64,000 bases of DNA from UBA4951 sp963616935 (lineage in GTDB: Bacteria; Bacillota_I; Bacilli_A; RFN20; CAG-826), in contig CAVEMS010000004.1 in assembly GCA_963616935.1 (NCBI GenBank), positions 1-64,000 of the forward strand, in the 5' to 3' direction. Shown piece after piece: positions 26,415 through 34,809 of this stretch. The notes under the pieces are model-generated. The model was not told the origin of the DNA. It saw only the letters and a program-made list of their open reading frames with translations, and ran no database searches. The translations under genes and the position numbers were made by a program. Position 1 is the first letter of the stretch. The number at the start of each line of letters is the position of its first letter.

Positions 26415-27047
26415 CTATTCTGGATTATCCGTCTTTTCGTTCAACTCATTGAGGTCGCGTATCACCTGATGAAGTTCTTTCGGAGCGAATTGTCCCAAAG
26501 GGCGCGCTTCGCAAGAATCGACGAATTTCTGTAGTTTGCTTAGCGGAACGAGCTGGACATCGCCTTCGACGTTATGGAAGGTGTTAACGAAGCAATCGTC
26601 GTTGATCAAGACTATCCCGATCAAATATGAACTATTGATGCCAGTTTGCATCGTAAGCCTCACCATGACGTTTCTAGCCGCGACCAAAGGATTCGGAATC
26701 ATCGCTTTCTTGCCGTCTTTTCGATAATAATTCCAATTCGAATCGTTTGGCGAGGCGCTTAAAGCGCCTTCGCAATAGAAATCGGTTATGACGTAGATGA
26801 ATTTATCTCCACCGACTAAGTGATCAATCACCGCCACTTGTTTGGATCCTAATTCAATCTTCAAATTGTTTATGAGATAGTAGTCGCCATTTTTGACTAC
26901 CTTCATTATCTTCCGATAGAAAAATTCCTTTGGTGCGCGACGATAATATGCCTTCCTAAGCGGCTTATAGAAGAAAAGGATGAAGAAAAGAATGGCCAGC
27001 GATACAGCTAAAACGATATATATGGTTACTCTTACTTCGAAAGGCAT
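26415..27047 (-). CDS. Membrane-anchored NERD-like protein
   Basis: The 210-residue protein has one N-terminal membrane helix (about residues 6-28). A domain resembling NERD (nuclease-related) follows: a DHLVGGDKFIYVITDFYCEG segment (about 75-94) and an NPL motif downstream, consistent with the D...K/E fold of that family. Its start overlaps the end of deoD by 16 bases, so the two are coupled. NERD proteins are thought to act on nucleic acid, but the function is not established. A non-nuclease relative cannot be excluded. Confidence 0.55.
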   Translation of the reverse strand: MPFEVRVTIYIVLAVSLAILFFILFFYKPLRKAYYRRAPKEFFYRKIMKVVKNGDYYLINNLKIELGSKQVAVIDHLVGGDKFIYVITDFYCEGALSASPNDSNWNYYRKDGKKAMIPNPLVAARNVMVRLTMQTGINSSYLIGIVLINDDCFVNTFHNVEGDVQLVPLSKLQKFVDSCEARPLGQFAPKELHQVIRDLNELNEKTDNPE

Positions 27048-27769
27048 CCGTTATATCTCTCGGCGACAAGCAAAGCAAGCTCCACCATTTGCACAAGGCC
27101 TTCTTGCCTTTCTTTGCTGGTCAATTGTTTCGAAGAATCGACGAAGGAATCACTGACGGTGCAGATTCCCAAAGCGCGTTTTTTTAGCAATGCTGCCTCG
27201 GCGTATAAAGCGTACGTCTCCATTTCGACGCCAAGTACCCCAAGATTCGCCCATTTTTTCCATGCGTCGGGGCGATAATCGTAGAAAACATCAGCGCTTA
27301 GTATGTTGCCGACGTGATAAGGGATCTTCGCTTGATCGGCTATATATGCGGCGCTCGACAAAAGTGAGAAATCGGCAATCGCGCTATAAGTGCCGCCATA
27401 GAGATTATGCTGACCCATCCAATTGCTGTCCGTGCATGCGCCTTCCGCCAAGATTATGTCCTTCAGTTTGATATTCTTTTGGTATGTTCCGATGGTGCCG
27501 ATACGGATAATCGCCTCAACCCCGTATGAAGTGTATAGTTCATGGCAATATATGCCGATCGATGGCATGCCCATGCCGCTTGCCATAACCGACACGAGGG
27601 AGCCGTCTGGTGCTTTGCCGGTATATGCCAAGATGCCTCTGACGGCAGAAATCAATTTGGCGTCTTTCAAAAACGTTTTCGCTATCCATTCGGCCCTCTT
27701 CGGGTCTCCTGGCATCAAAACGACCTTGGCGAATTCGCCTTCTTTTGCTTCGATATGTGGTGTTGGCAT
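27032..27769 (-). CDS. deoD: Purine-nucleoside phosphorylase
   Basis: A 245-residue DeoD-type phosphorylase. The signature segments are MPGDPKRAEWIA (about residues 19-30), RIGTIGTYQ (about 86-94) and GVEMETYALYA (about 178-188), which holds the nucleoside-binding Glu. It splits purine nucleosides with phosphate for salvage. GGAGGA lies seven bases before the ATG. A small inverted repeat (GGCTAT/ATAGCC) lies just upstream at 27789-27803 and could be part of its control region. Confidence 0.95.
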   Translation of the reverse strand: MPTPHIEAKEGEFAKVVLMPGDPKRAEWIAKTFLKDAKLISAVRGILAYTGKAPDGSLVSVMASGMGMPSIGIYCHELYTSYGVEAIIRIGTIGTYQKNIKLKDIILAEGACTDSNWMGQHNLYGGTYSAIADFSLLSSAAYIADQAKIPYHVGNILSADVFYDYRPDAWKKWANLGVLGVEMETYALYAEAALLKKRALGICTVSDSFVDSSKQLTSKERQEGLVQMVELALLVAERYNGCLSK

Positions 27770-27875
27770 GCTATGTCCTCCGCTATAAGGCTATTTTATA
27801 GCCGTCCTATTATTTAAGCACGAAAAAACGGCAGCCTACTAGAATAAGAGGCCGGCAAATAGTTATCATATATCC

Positions 27876-28331
27876 ATGCAACCAATCATCTTGCTTTACA
27901 TAAATCCGACCGCCTTATTCATCATTAGGATAGTAGCGGCCTTTCTCGCTGCCGTTTTGATCTTCTTACTAAGCGGCTTCACCTATGTCAAAAAGAACCG
28001 CTTCGCCTTCGTTTCCAAAAGAGGGAAGCTAAAGATGATTTGGGATGAAGGATGGCACTATTCATTCCCGTGGCGATACAAAATATCGAAGTCCTATAGC
28101 AAAGGCCCTTTTGATATATCCTGGCGGATGCGTGGAAGCCGTTATCTAACCGCTTCGCTTATGATACGCGATCCGAAACGGCTATTCGCTTCAAGGAAAA
28201 ACCTCAAAAAACTTCTCAAAAACGAAGTCAATAAAGCGAAAAACAATATCGAAATACGCTCAAAAGTCGAAAACGCCTATAAAAGATGCGGAGTCGAGCT
28301 CATCAATTTAATCGTAACCGAAAGAAATTGA
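27876..28331 (+). CDS. Short SPFH/band-7-like membrane protein
   Basis: A 151-residue protein with a hydrophobic N-terminal helix (about residues 13-36), then a segment KKNRFAFVSKRGKLKMIWDEG (written here only in part) that resembles the opening of SPFH/band-7 proteins. The rest is very basic with a helical C terminus. Typical SPFH proteins are near 300 residues, so this is a mini version or a truncated one. It has no clear ribosome binding site. Its stop abuts the stop of the convergent cdaA gene. Confidence 0.45.
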   Translation: MQPIILLYINPTALFIIRIVAAFLAAVLIFLLSGFTYVKKNRFAFVSKRGKLKMIWDEGWHYSFPWRYKISKSYSKGPFDISWRMRGSRYLTASLMIRDPKRLFASRKNLKKLLKNEVNKAKNNIEIRSKVENAYKRCGVELINLIVTERN

Positions 28332-29198
28332 TTATTCTTCATCGGAAGGCGCGGCCGCCGGTTCCGGCTCGTAAGCCATATCGTCTTCGAATATCCTTAA
28401 GAAATTATCCGGCGTGACAGGCGTTAGTTCGCCTTGGAAAGCAATCGATATGCGGCCCGTTTCCTCGCTTACGACGATGGTCACGGAGTCACTGTTTTCG
28501 CTGATTCCTAACGCCGCTTGGTGACGGGATCCATATTTGCCGGTAAGAGGCTTTGCGGTCGATTGGAAGAAAACGGCAGCCCTGGCGATCTTATCGTCTT
28601 TTATAACGACGGCTCCGTCATGTAGTCTCGTTCCTTCATAGAATATCGTCTCGAGAAGCTCTGGCGAGACTGGAGCGTCGACATCGACTCCCCTTTGCTT
28701 AATGACGGTGCCAATCTTTGAATCGTCGAGAAGGTTGTCTTTCTTCATGAACGTTATCAAAGCGCCTCTCTTTAGATGCGACATGCTGATGCACGCTTGA
28801 TAGACTTTCTCATACAAAGCTTCCCTATCGAATAGCTTTTCCGGTGCGACGGTTTTTTTGGCGTGAATATTGAAAAGCCCAGATTTCCCTTTGTAAGCGT
28901 TGCTAAGCAAGAAACGATACTCAGCGACGTTCGAGAACAATGCGGCCATTATGGCGATGACAAGCAACACCGCCGAGGAAATGGTGAATAGTTCCATGCC
29001 AGCGAAGCAAGACGAAACCAAAAGAGCTACTTCCAAGACGCTCGTGATGACGTAAACTGGGATTCTTTTGATGGCTTTGAATAAGAAGAGATCAAACAAA
29101 GCGAAGAAAATAACGCTCAAGACAAAGCTTGTGATCCACTCTGGGGAAGCGTAATCGCCCCATCCAAACGCCGCAACCATCGTATTTAGCATCATCAT
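28332..29198 (-). CDS. cdaA: Diadenylate cyclase, CdaA type, with altered RHR motif
   Basis: The 288-residue protein has three membrane helices in its first 90 residues and then a DAC domain. The DGA motif is present in RLHDGAVVI (about residues 190-198). The second motif reads GSRHQAALG (about 222-230), where the family standard is RHR. CdaA makes cyclic di-AMP from two ATP and controls osmolyte and envelope balance. Its usual partner genes ybbR/cdaR and glmM do not follow it here. An Ala/Pro/Glu tail ends the protein. Activity is likely but the Arg-to-Gln change in the second motif leaves some doubt. Confidence 0.88.
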   Translation of the reverse strand: MMMLNTMVAAFGWGDYASPEWITSFVLSVIFFALFDLFLFKAIKRIPVYVITSVLEVALLVSSCFAGMELFTISSAVLLVIAIMAALFSNVAEYRFLLSNAYKGKSGLFNIHAKKTVAPEKLFDREALYEKVYQACISMSHLKRGALITFMKKDNLLDDSKIGTVIKQRGVDVDAPVSPELLETIFYEGTRLHDGAVVIKDDKIARAAVFFQSTAKPLTGKYGSRHQAALGISENSDSVTIVVSEETGRISIAFQGELTPVTPDNFLRIFEDDMAYEPEPAAAPSDEE

Positions 29199-29443
29199 CG
29201 CACCATCCTTTGATCCTTCTAACCAAGAAAAGGGAGAATAACCTCGATTTTCTTTATAAAAGAAATCTTAAACAAAAAAACAATCGAATTAAAGAGCCGT
29301 TATCGAAGATTAAACCCACAATATGCAATGTTTTTTCGTTTTTTGAATAAAAATCCTTGCAAATCGCGACTATTCTCTTAAAAACTTCTATGAAACTTTT
29401 TTTCTTAAAATCATATAAATCCGGCGATTGTTTTCGCAAAAAC

Positions 29444-29472
29444 TAGACAAAATGGGTCTTGCTCCCTATAAT
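29444..29472 (+). promoter_or_regulatory. tRNA-Gly(CCC) promoter
   Basis: TAGACA at 29444-29449, a 17-base spacer and a perfect TATAAT at 29467-29472, ten bases before the tRNA. Confidence 0.8.
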
Positions 29473-29481
29473 CTTGGCGTT

Positions 29482-29555
29482 GCATCTGTAGTTCAATGGT
29501 AGAACACCAGCTTCCCAAGCTGGTTACACGGGTTCGATTCCCGCCAGGTGCTCCA
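29482..29555 (+). tRNA. tRNA-Gly (CCC)
   Basis: Acceptor stem GCATCTG/CAGGTGC, discriminator T, encoded CCA. Anticodon stem CCAGC/GCTGG with loop TTCCCAA gives CCC. It lies immediately upstream of the helicase/NUDIX pair. Confidence 0.93.
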
Positions 29556-29568
29556 TTAAGAAATCAAG

Positions 29569-29592
29569 TCCGATGCTAAATCGGATTTTTTT
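29569..29592 (+). terminator. Terminator after tRNA-Gly(CCC)
   Basis: TCCGAT and ATCGGA form a 6-bp stem with a 5-base loop followed by TTTTTTTATTTT. Confidence 0.75.
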
Positions 29593-29694
29593 ATTTTCGA
29601 AAGAACCAAGATTCGTAGCGCGAAAGCAAGGACGCGGAAGAACGAATTCATGGCACCATATTGCACTTACGATCTGTTTCACTCTTCGAGAAGC

Positions 29695-29703
29695 TGCTAA
29701 AAT
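29695..29703 (+). promoter_or_regulatory. Extended -10 of the helicase gene, leaderless start
   Basis: TGC followed by TAAAAT (29698-29703) lies seven bases before the ATG at 29711, with no ribosome binding site between. This would give a leaderless transcript. Confidence 0.45.
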
Positions 29704-29710
29704 CGACGGT

Positions 29711-32698
29711 ATGAGCAATGAGGCGACGACATATGAGGAATTAAGGAAAGCGTTGGCGAACGCCTTCATAGCGAATGGCGAAGCCTCCTTCCCAGCATTG
29801 GAGCCATCCTTTTTATATAACGACAGAGATGACCGCATCAAGGTGATAGACGCCATCCGGGATGAACTCGAAAAATGCCTCGCCTTTTCCTTTTCCGTGG
29901 CCTTCATCACCAAAGGCGGATACCAACTGCTCAAAGAAGCGCTTAGAAATGCAAAAGAAAGAGGAGTCCACGGGAGAATATTGACGACCGATTACCTCTC
30001 TTTCACGGATCCCGATGTCTTGCTCGACATCAAGGAAAACTTTCCAAACATAGAATTAAAAATCTTCAAAACGCTCGACACAAATAACGACGGCTTCCAC
30101 ACCAAAGGGTATATCTTCAAAGAAAAAGGAGATGGGGACGAATTCTATAAAGCCATCATCGGCTCAAGCAACCTAACCGACAAAGCGCTCACGACGAATA
30201 AGGAATGGAACACCTCCCTTGTCTCGACGAAAGACGGAAGATTCATTCAAGAAGTCCTTTTCCAATTCGATTTGTTGTGGGAGAGGGCGAATAGGTTGGA
30301 CGAGTATATCGACCAATACAAATCGATTTTCGAAAAACAACGGCAAATCGAAGCCGAATCGAAAAAAATATCACAAAACGCGAATGTCATCTTAAGACCG
30401 AATCCAATGCAAACGCGCTTCGTCAAGAACCTTCTAGACAGCGTTCATCACGGCCATAAACGGGGGCTTCTTATCTCCGCGACCGGAACTGGCAAGACCT
30501 ACGCATCCGCGTTTGGTATAAGAGAACTTAACCCTAAGAGAGTCCTTTTCTTGGCTCATCGTACCCTATTGCTAAGACAAGCCATCTCGGCTTATCGAAA
30601 CGTCATGCCGAAAAGCAAGAAATTCGCCATCTATTCCGGCGAGAAAAGCAAAGACAAAACATTGCCATCTTTCGACCCATCAAACCCCGCCATGGCCGAC
30701 TTCGTCTTTTCAACCTCCGAACTGCTTTCTAAGCCATCCAATCTAGAGAAGTTTCCGAAAGACACGTTCGACGTGATAGTCATAGACGAAGTCCATAAAG
30801 CCGGCTCCCATTCGTATCAAAGGATCTATAACCACTTCTCGCCGAAATTCGTCCTCGGCATGAGCGCGACCCCGGAAAGAAGCGATGACGCCAATCTCAT
30901 CTTCTCGATGTTCGATCACAATATCCTTTATGAGATAAGATTAAAGGACGCATTGGAGCTCGACTTGCTATGTCCTTTCCATTATTACGGCATAAGCGAT
31001 CTCAAAGGGATAGACGATAAGACATATGAGAAAAGCGAATTCAATAAGCTATATAGCGAAGAAAGGATTTCCTATATCATCAAGGAATCGAACTTCTACG
31101 GCTATAGCGGATCCCGCCTCAAAGGATTGATTTTCGTCTCACGGGCTGAAGAAGGCTCTTTGCTCTCCGAGAAACTCAACCAAAAAGGCTACAAAACCGC
31201 TTTCCTTTCCGGAAACGATAACACCGAAAAAAGAGAAAAGACGATCGAGCTCTTAGAAAAAGACGACATATCGGACGGCGAATATCTGGACTACATAATA
31301 ACCGTCGATATATTCAATGAAGGCGTCGATATCCCATCCGTCAACCAAGTTCTCTTACTCCGTCCGACGGAATCATCCATTATCTTCATCCAGCAGCTTG
31401 GAAGAGGCTTAAGGAAATACGCCGACAAAGATTATGTCGTCGTAATCGATTTCATAGGCAATTACGATTCGAATTTCATGATTCCGAAAGCCTTCTCATA
31501 TAACGGGGACAAGGAAGCGGCGAGAAAAGTTATGTCTAATGGCGGCTCCCTTCCCGGCATATCGACCATAGAATTCGATGAGAAATCGAAGGAAAAGATA
31601 TATAAGTCGATTTCCAAAGCCTCTTTCAATACCAAGCGCGAGTTCAAAGCGGCCCTCCTTTCCTTGGCCAACAAGCTAAACCGTTTGCCAAAATACCGTG
31701 ACTTCATCGACTATACAGATTTCGAACCGGAAAGGATAATCGCCAAATTCGGGTCTTATTATTCTTTCTTATGCGAGATAAAAGAAGATCTCCCCTCCTT
31801 CATAAAGCTCCCTCTCTTCAACGATTACGAAATCGAAGCGCTTAAAGCCATCGGCAGTTCCCTTGGGATGGGGATAAGGATCGAAGAGCCGTTATTTTTG
31901 CTAAGGTTAATCGAAGGCAAAAGCGTATCCGAATACGAAAACGAATTGTTCGTCGACCATAAGAAACTAATAACTAACGAGAAAAGAGAGTGCATGAAGA
32001 AGATATTCACGGGCAAATGGGATCCGAACAATAAATTCCGTTTCATCGACGAGGATCTCTCGCTCACAAAGGAATTCACATCCTCTTTGATGACGAACAA
32101 GGATTTTTATCTCGAAGTCCTCTCCTTATTGGATTACCAACTGGATCGATATAACCGACTTTATAGCGATTCATATCTAGGAAGCGACCTCTCTCTTTAC
32201 GCGCAATATAGTTACCGCGATGTCTGCCAAGCCTTGAATTACGATAGCAACCTCACCTCCGTCATCGGCGGATATAAATACGACAAAAAGACGAACACCT
32301 GCCCTGTCTTCATCAATTACGACAAAGACCCCTCGCTCGAAAGCAGCACCAATTACGCCGACAAATTCATCAATAGGAAATCCTTGTCTTGGGAAAGCAA
32401 AAAGAACAGGAAACTCGATAGCAAAGAGCTCTCTCCCATCATTGACCAAAAAGAAATGGGCACGGAGATCTATCTTTTCGTAAGAAAAGCCAATATCGAT
32501 AAGGACGTCGACTCGAAGAAATTCTTTTTCTTAGGGAAGATCACGAAAAGCGGAGAGGCCAAAGAAGTGATGAAGGAAGTCATCGAAAAAGGTCAAAAGA
32601 AAAAACTTTCCTACGTCGATATGAATTTCTTGTTAGAACACGAGGTCAGAAAAGACATCTACGACTATCTGACGTCCAACATCAAAGAAGGAGATTAG
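29711..32698 (+). CDS. PLD-like / SF2 helicase / DUF3427 protein
   Basis: The ATG at 29711 gives 995 residues. The N-terminal third has a phospholipase-D-like nuclease fold, with FHTKGYIF (about residues 131-138) and GSSNLTDKAL. The SF2 helicase core carries SATGTGKT (Walker A, about 258-265), VIDEVHKAG (motif II, about 356-364), GMSATPERSD (motif III) and QLGRGLRKYADKD (motif VI, about 558-570). The C-terminal 380 residues fit DUF3427. Such proteins are taken to be DNA-processing restriction or repair enzymes; their role is not fixed. A NUDIX hydrolase starts one base after the stop. Confidence 0.88.
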   Translation: MSNEATTYEELRKALANAFIANGEASFPALEPSFLYNDRDDRIKVIDAIRDELEKCLAFSFSVAFITKGGYQLLKEALRNAKERGVHGRILTTDYLSFTDPDVLLDIKENFPNIELKIFKTLDTNNDGFHTKGYIFKEKGDGDEFYKAIIGSSNLTDKALTTNKEWNTSLVSTKDGRFIQEVLFQFDLLWERANRLDEYIDQYKSIFEKQRQIEAESKKISQNANVILRPNPMQTRFVKNLLDSVHHGHKRGLLISATGTGKTYASAFGIRELNPKRVLFLAHRTLLLRQAISAYRNVMPKSKKFAIYSGEKSKDKTLPSFDPSNPAMADFVFSTSELLSKPSNLEKFPKDTFDVIVIDEVHKAGSHSYQRIYNHFSPKFVLGMSATPERSDDANLIFSMFDHNILYEIRLKDALELDLLCPFHYYGISDLKGIDDKTYEKSEFNKLYSEERISYIIKESNFYGYSGSRLKGLIFVSRAEEGSLLSEKLNQKGYKTAFLSGNDNTEKREKTIELLEKDDISDGEYLDYIITVDIFNEGVDIPSVNQVLLLRPTESSIIFIQQLGRGLRKYADKDYVVVIDFIGNYDSNFMIPKAFSYNGDKEAARKVMSNGGSLPGISTIEFDEKSKEKIYKSISKASFNTKREFKAALLSLANKLNRLPKYRDFIDYTDFEPERIIAKFGSYYSFLCEIKEDLPSFIKLPLFNDYEIEALKAIGSSLGMGIRIEEPLFLLRLIEGKSVSEYENELFVDHKKLITNEKRECMKKIFTGKWDPNNKFRFIDEDLSLTKEFTSSLMTNKDFYLEVLSLLDYQLDRYNRLYSDSYLGSDLSLYAQYSYRDVCQALNYDSNLTSVIGGYKYDKKTNTCPVFINYDKDPSLESSTNYADKFINRKSLSWESKKNRKLDSKELSPIIDQKEMGTEIYLFVRKANIDKDVDSKKFFFLGKITKSGEAKEVMKEVIEKGQKKKLSYVDMNFLLEHEVRKDIYDYLTSNIKEGD

Positions 32699-32699
32699 C

Positions 32700-33086
32700 A
32701 TGAAAACGATCAAAGTCGTCGCGGCCATAATCGTCAACGGCAATAAAGTGTTCGCCACCGAACGCGGCTATGGGGAATTTAAAGGGAAATGGGAATTCCC
32801 GGGTGGCAAAATCGAAGAAGGAGAGACGAAGGAAGACGCGCTAAAAAGAGAGATAAGAGAAGAACTTGACGCCAAAATAGAAGTCGACTCCTTTTTGGCT
32901 AACGTCGCCTGGGATTATCCCTCCTTCCATTTGGATATGGATGCCTATATATGCCATCTCGATAATCCACACATCTCCCTTTTGGAAGCGGAGAATGCGA
33001 TATGGCTGGAAAAGGATAAATTGCAGGGCCTCGATTGGCTTCCAGCCGATAGAATATTGCTAAACGAATTGGAAAAACGTCTTTGA
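32700..33086 (+). CDS. MutT-type NUDIX hydrolase
   Basis: A 128-residue NUDIX protein. The NUDIX box begins GGKIEEGE (about residues 37-44) and ends REIREEL (about 52-58), with all metal-binding glutamates present. The compact length and KVVAAIIVNGNKVFATERG opening match the MutT/CTP-pyrophosphohydrolase type that removes oxidised or non-standard nucleotides. The ATG lies one base after the helicase stop, and AAGGAG inside the end of that gene serves as ribosome binding site. The two proteins are therefore made together. Confidence 0.9.
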   Translation: MKTIKVVAAIIVNGNKVFATERGYGEFKGKWEFPGGKIEEGETKEDALKREIREELDAKIEVDSFLANVAWDYPSFHLDMDAYICHLDNPHISLLEAENAIWLEKDKLQGLDWLPADRILLNELEKRL

Positions 33087-33113
33087 TTTGCATTGCTTTT
33101 TCGATTTTCGATT

Positions 33114-33165
33114 TCAAAAAACGCCAATTCAGTTCCGAAAATGATTCGAAATCCGAAACGGCGTT
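33114..33165 (-). terminator. Possible terminator after the DUF2188 gene
   Basis: On the minus strand AACGCC and GGCGTT bracket a long loop and are followed by TTTTTT. The loop is large, so the call is weak. Confidence 0.35.
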
Positions 33166-33198
33166 AGAAAAACAATCGACAAATAAGAAATGTCTTAT

Positions 33199-33540
33199 TT
33201 AGATTTTGCGGATTTTGCCTTTGTTGGCGCCTTTCGAAGCGTGGAATCTCACGGTCGCGCCTTGTCTTTCAGCCATCGCGTTCACGTATTCTAGAGCCTC
33301 TGCTTTGGTGTCGAATAGCTTGATGACCGCTTCGCCTTTGGCCAATTTGACTTGCCACTTGTTGTCTTTTTCTCTCTTCGAAACGTGATAGGCTTTCGCA
33401 CCCGCTTCTTCTTTCTTCGGAGCGGCTTTGACTTCCTTAGCTGGAGCGGCCTTTTTCGGCTCTGCTTTCACTGGGATAGCCTTGGTCTCTTTCTTAGCGA
33501 CGACTTTCTTTTCGTTTTTTGCGACTTCTTTCTTTGCCAT
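33199..33540 (-). CDS. DUF2188-like protein with Lys/Ala-rich N terminus
   Basis: A 113-residue basic protein. Residues 1-45 are a low-complexity Lys/Ala/Pro stretch like a histone H1 tail. Residues 47-113 resemble DUF2188: a WQVKLAKGEAVIKLFDTKAE core and a terminal stretch with GATVRFHASKG. The protein is likely to bind nucleic acid through its tail; this is inference from composition. GAGGACA precedes the ATG and a TAAAAT lies upstream. Confidence 0.65.
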   Translation of the reverse strand: MAKKEVAKNEKKVVAKKETKAIPVKAEPKKAAPAKEVKAAPKKEEAGAKAYHVSKREKDNKWQVKLAKGEAVIKLFDTKAEALEYVNAMAERQGATVRFHASKGANKGKIRKI

Positions 33541-33649
33541 AAATATGTCCTCTTTGCGATTATTTTAGGACATGCGCGCGATTTTTCTAGTGTTTAAAGA
33601 AAAGTTGCGCCTAAAAACATCTCAATAATGTGATTTGTAACCACAATTC

Positions 33650-34315
33650 CTAGAAAAGAAAACGTTTTAGCGAGGATAAGGATTCGAAAATCATCGTCTT
33701 TTCGCTTCTTTTGCCTTGCTCAAGCACGGCTTTTGATTGGTGTCCGTTAGAAATCAACGCGCATCTCGCACCAAAAGACATCGCTACTTCCTCATCATGA
33801 AGCGAATCGCCGATAAAAAGGGCCTTCGAAACGTCTATATCGTTATCCGAAAAGAACCTTTTCCCAGCCGCCTCCTTCGAGGCGCCGTATATATCGCCGA
33901 TCCCGATCATATGTTTGAAATAGGAATCGATTCTCTTCTCTTTCGTTTCCGATAGCAAAAGATCCTCTTTCGTCGCACTTAGCAAATACAAGTCCATTCG
34001 TTTCTTTGCCGTCTCTAAAAAGTCGATGGCATCAGAGTATAGCGAGAGTCCAGGAAAAGAAGACTCATAATCCTCTCGGAATTCATTCGCGAGCGTTCCG
34101 AAATCATCATCGCCATCCGGCTTGAAACGGAATCCTGCGCGTCGATAGTATTCGATTATCGGAAAGGTGAATATGTCGCGATAAGCATCAAAGGAAACGG
34201 GAGAGTGGCCGCATTCAAGGAGCATTTTATTGAGCAAATCGTGGCAAAGATGGACATCATCCACCAATGTGCCGTTCCAATCGAGGACCAAGAAGGAATA
34301 ATTACCGCAATTCAT
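33650..34315 (-). CDS. HAD-family hydrolase
   Basis: The 221-residue protein has the HAD motif I VLDWNGTLVDD (about residues 10-20), motif II LSATKED (about 113-119), and motif IV FIGDSLHDEEVA (about 163-174). The DWNGT variant and helical cap match phosphoglycolate phosphatase-like enzymes. It is a cytoplasmic phosphatase of unknown substrate. It appears leaderless: TGC-CATAAT lies seven bases before its ATG. Confidence 0.85.
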   Translation of the reverse strand: MNCGNYSFLVLDWNGTLVDDVHLCHDLLNKMLLECGHSPVSFDAYRDIFTFPIIEYYRRAGFRFKPDGDDDFGTLANEFREDYESSFPGLSLYSDAIDFLETAKKRMDLYLLSATKEDLLLSETKEKRIDSYFKHMIGIGDIYGASKEAAGKRFFSDNDIDVSKALFIGDSLHDEEVAMSFGARCALISNGHQSKAVLEQGKRSEKTMIFESLSSLKRFLF

Positions 34316-34322
34316 GTTTTGT

Positions 34323-34331
34323 ATTATGGCA
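34323..34331 (-). promoter_or_regulatory. Extended -10 of the HAD gene, leaderless start
   Basis: On the minus strand TGC precedes CATAAT (34328-34323), seven bases before the start codon at 34315, with no ribosome binding site. Confidence 0.45.
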
Positions 34332-34362
34332 TAAATAGGTCATAAGAAGCATGGCATTATTC

Positions 34363-34391
34363 TTGAAAACGCTTCATCGTTAACCCAAAAT
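34363..34391 (+). promoter_or_regulatory. Promoter of the CBS-domain gene
   Basis: TTGAAA at 34363-34368, a 17-base spacer and CAAAAT at 34386-34391, seven bases before the ATG. Transcription would start at the initiation codon. Confidence 0.5.
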
Positions 34392-34398
34392 AAAAAGG

Positions 34399-34803
34399 AT
34401 GAATATCCTATTTTTGCTTTTGCCAAAACAAGAAATCGACTACTGCTATAGCGATTGGAGCGCTAGACAGGTCCTTGAGAAGATGAGGGCGCACCGTTAC
34501 AGCATGATTCCTATACTCGATAAGGAAAACGGGAAATACATCCGCTCGATAACCGACGGCGATATCCTAAGAGTCATCTTGGATATGCGAATAGATTTCG
34601 ACGAGCTCGAGCAATTGCCTCTTAGCAAAATCCCTTCCAGACGCGATATCAAAGCGGTCTCCATCATGGCCGATGAAAACGATATCCTTTCGACCATCGT
34701 AAATCAGAACTACGTTCCAGTGGTCGATGACAAAGGAACGTTCATCGGGATAGTGACCCGCAAACGCATTCTAAGCGATTTATTAAAAGACAAGAAAGAC
34801 TGA
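34399..34803 (+). CDS. Paired CBS-domain protein
   Basis: A 134-residue protein made of two CBS motifs (about residues 12-75 and 78-132). The typical segments MIPILDKENGKYIRSITDGD and VPVVDDKGTFIGIVTRKRIL are visible. CBS pairs bind adenine nucleotides and act as sensors; free-standing examples of this size resemble YkuL/CbpB. In Bacilli, CbpB-type proteins bind cyclic di-AMP, and a cdaA gene lies 5 kb away, so this is a plausible receptor. The link is inference. Confidence 0.85.
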   Translation: MNILFLLLPKQEIDYCYSDWSARQVLEKMRAHRYSMIPILDKENGKYIRSITDGDILRVILDMRIDFDELEQLPLSKIPSRRDIKAVSIMADENDILSTIVNQNYVPVVDDKGTFIGIVTRKRILSDLLKDKKD

Positions 34804-34809
34804 AAGAAT

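Noticed and set aside
29254..29439. Minus-strand 61-codon frame upstream of tRNA-Gly(CCC)
   Set aside because: AT-rich, no ribosome binding site, and it overlaps the consensus tRNA promoter region.
29482..33200. Prophage or integrative element at tRNA-Gly(CCC)
   Set aside because: No integrase, no phage gene and no visible repeat of the tRNA 3' end at the far side.
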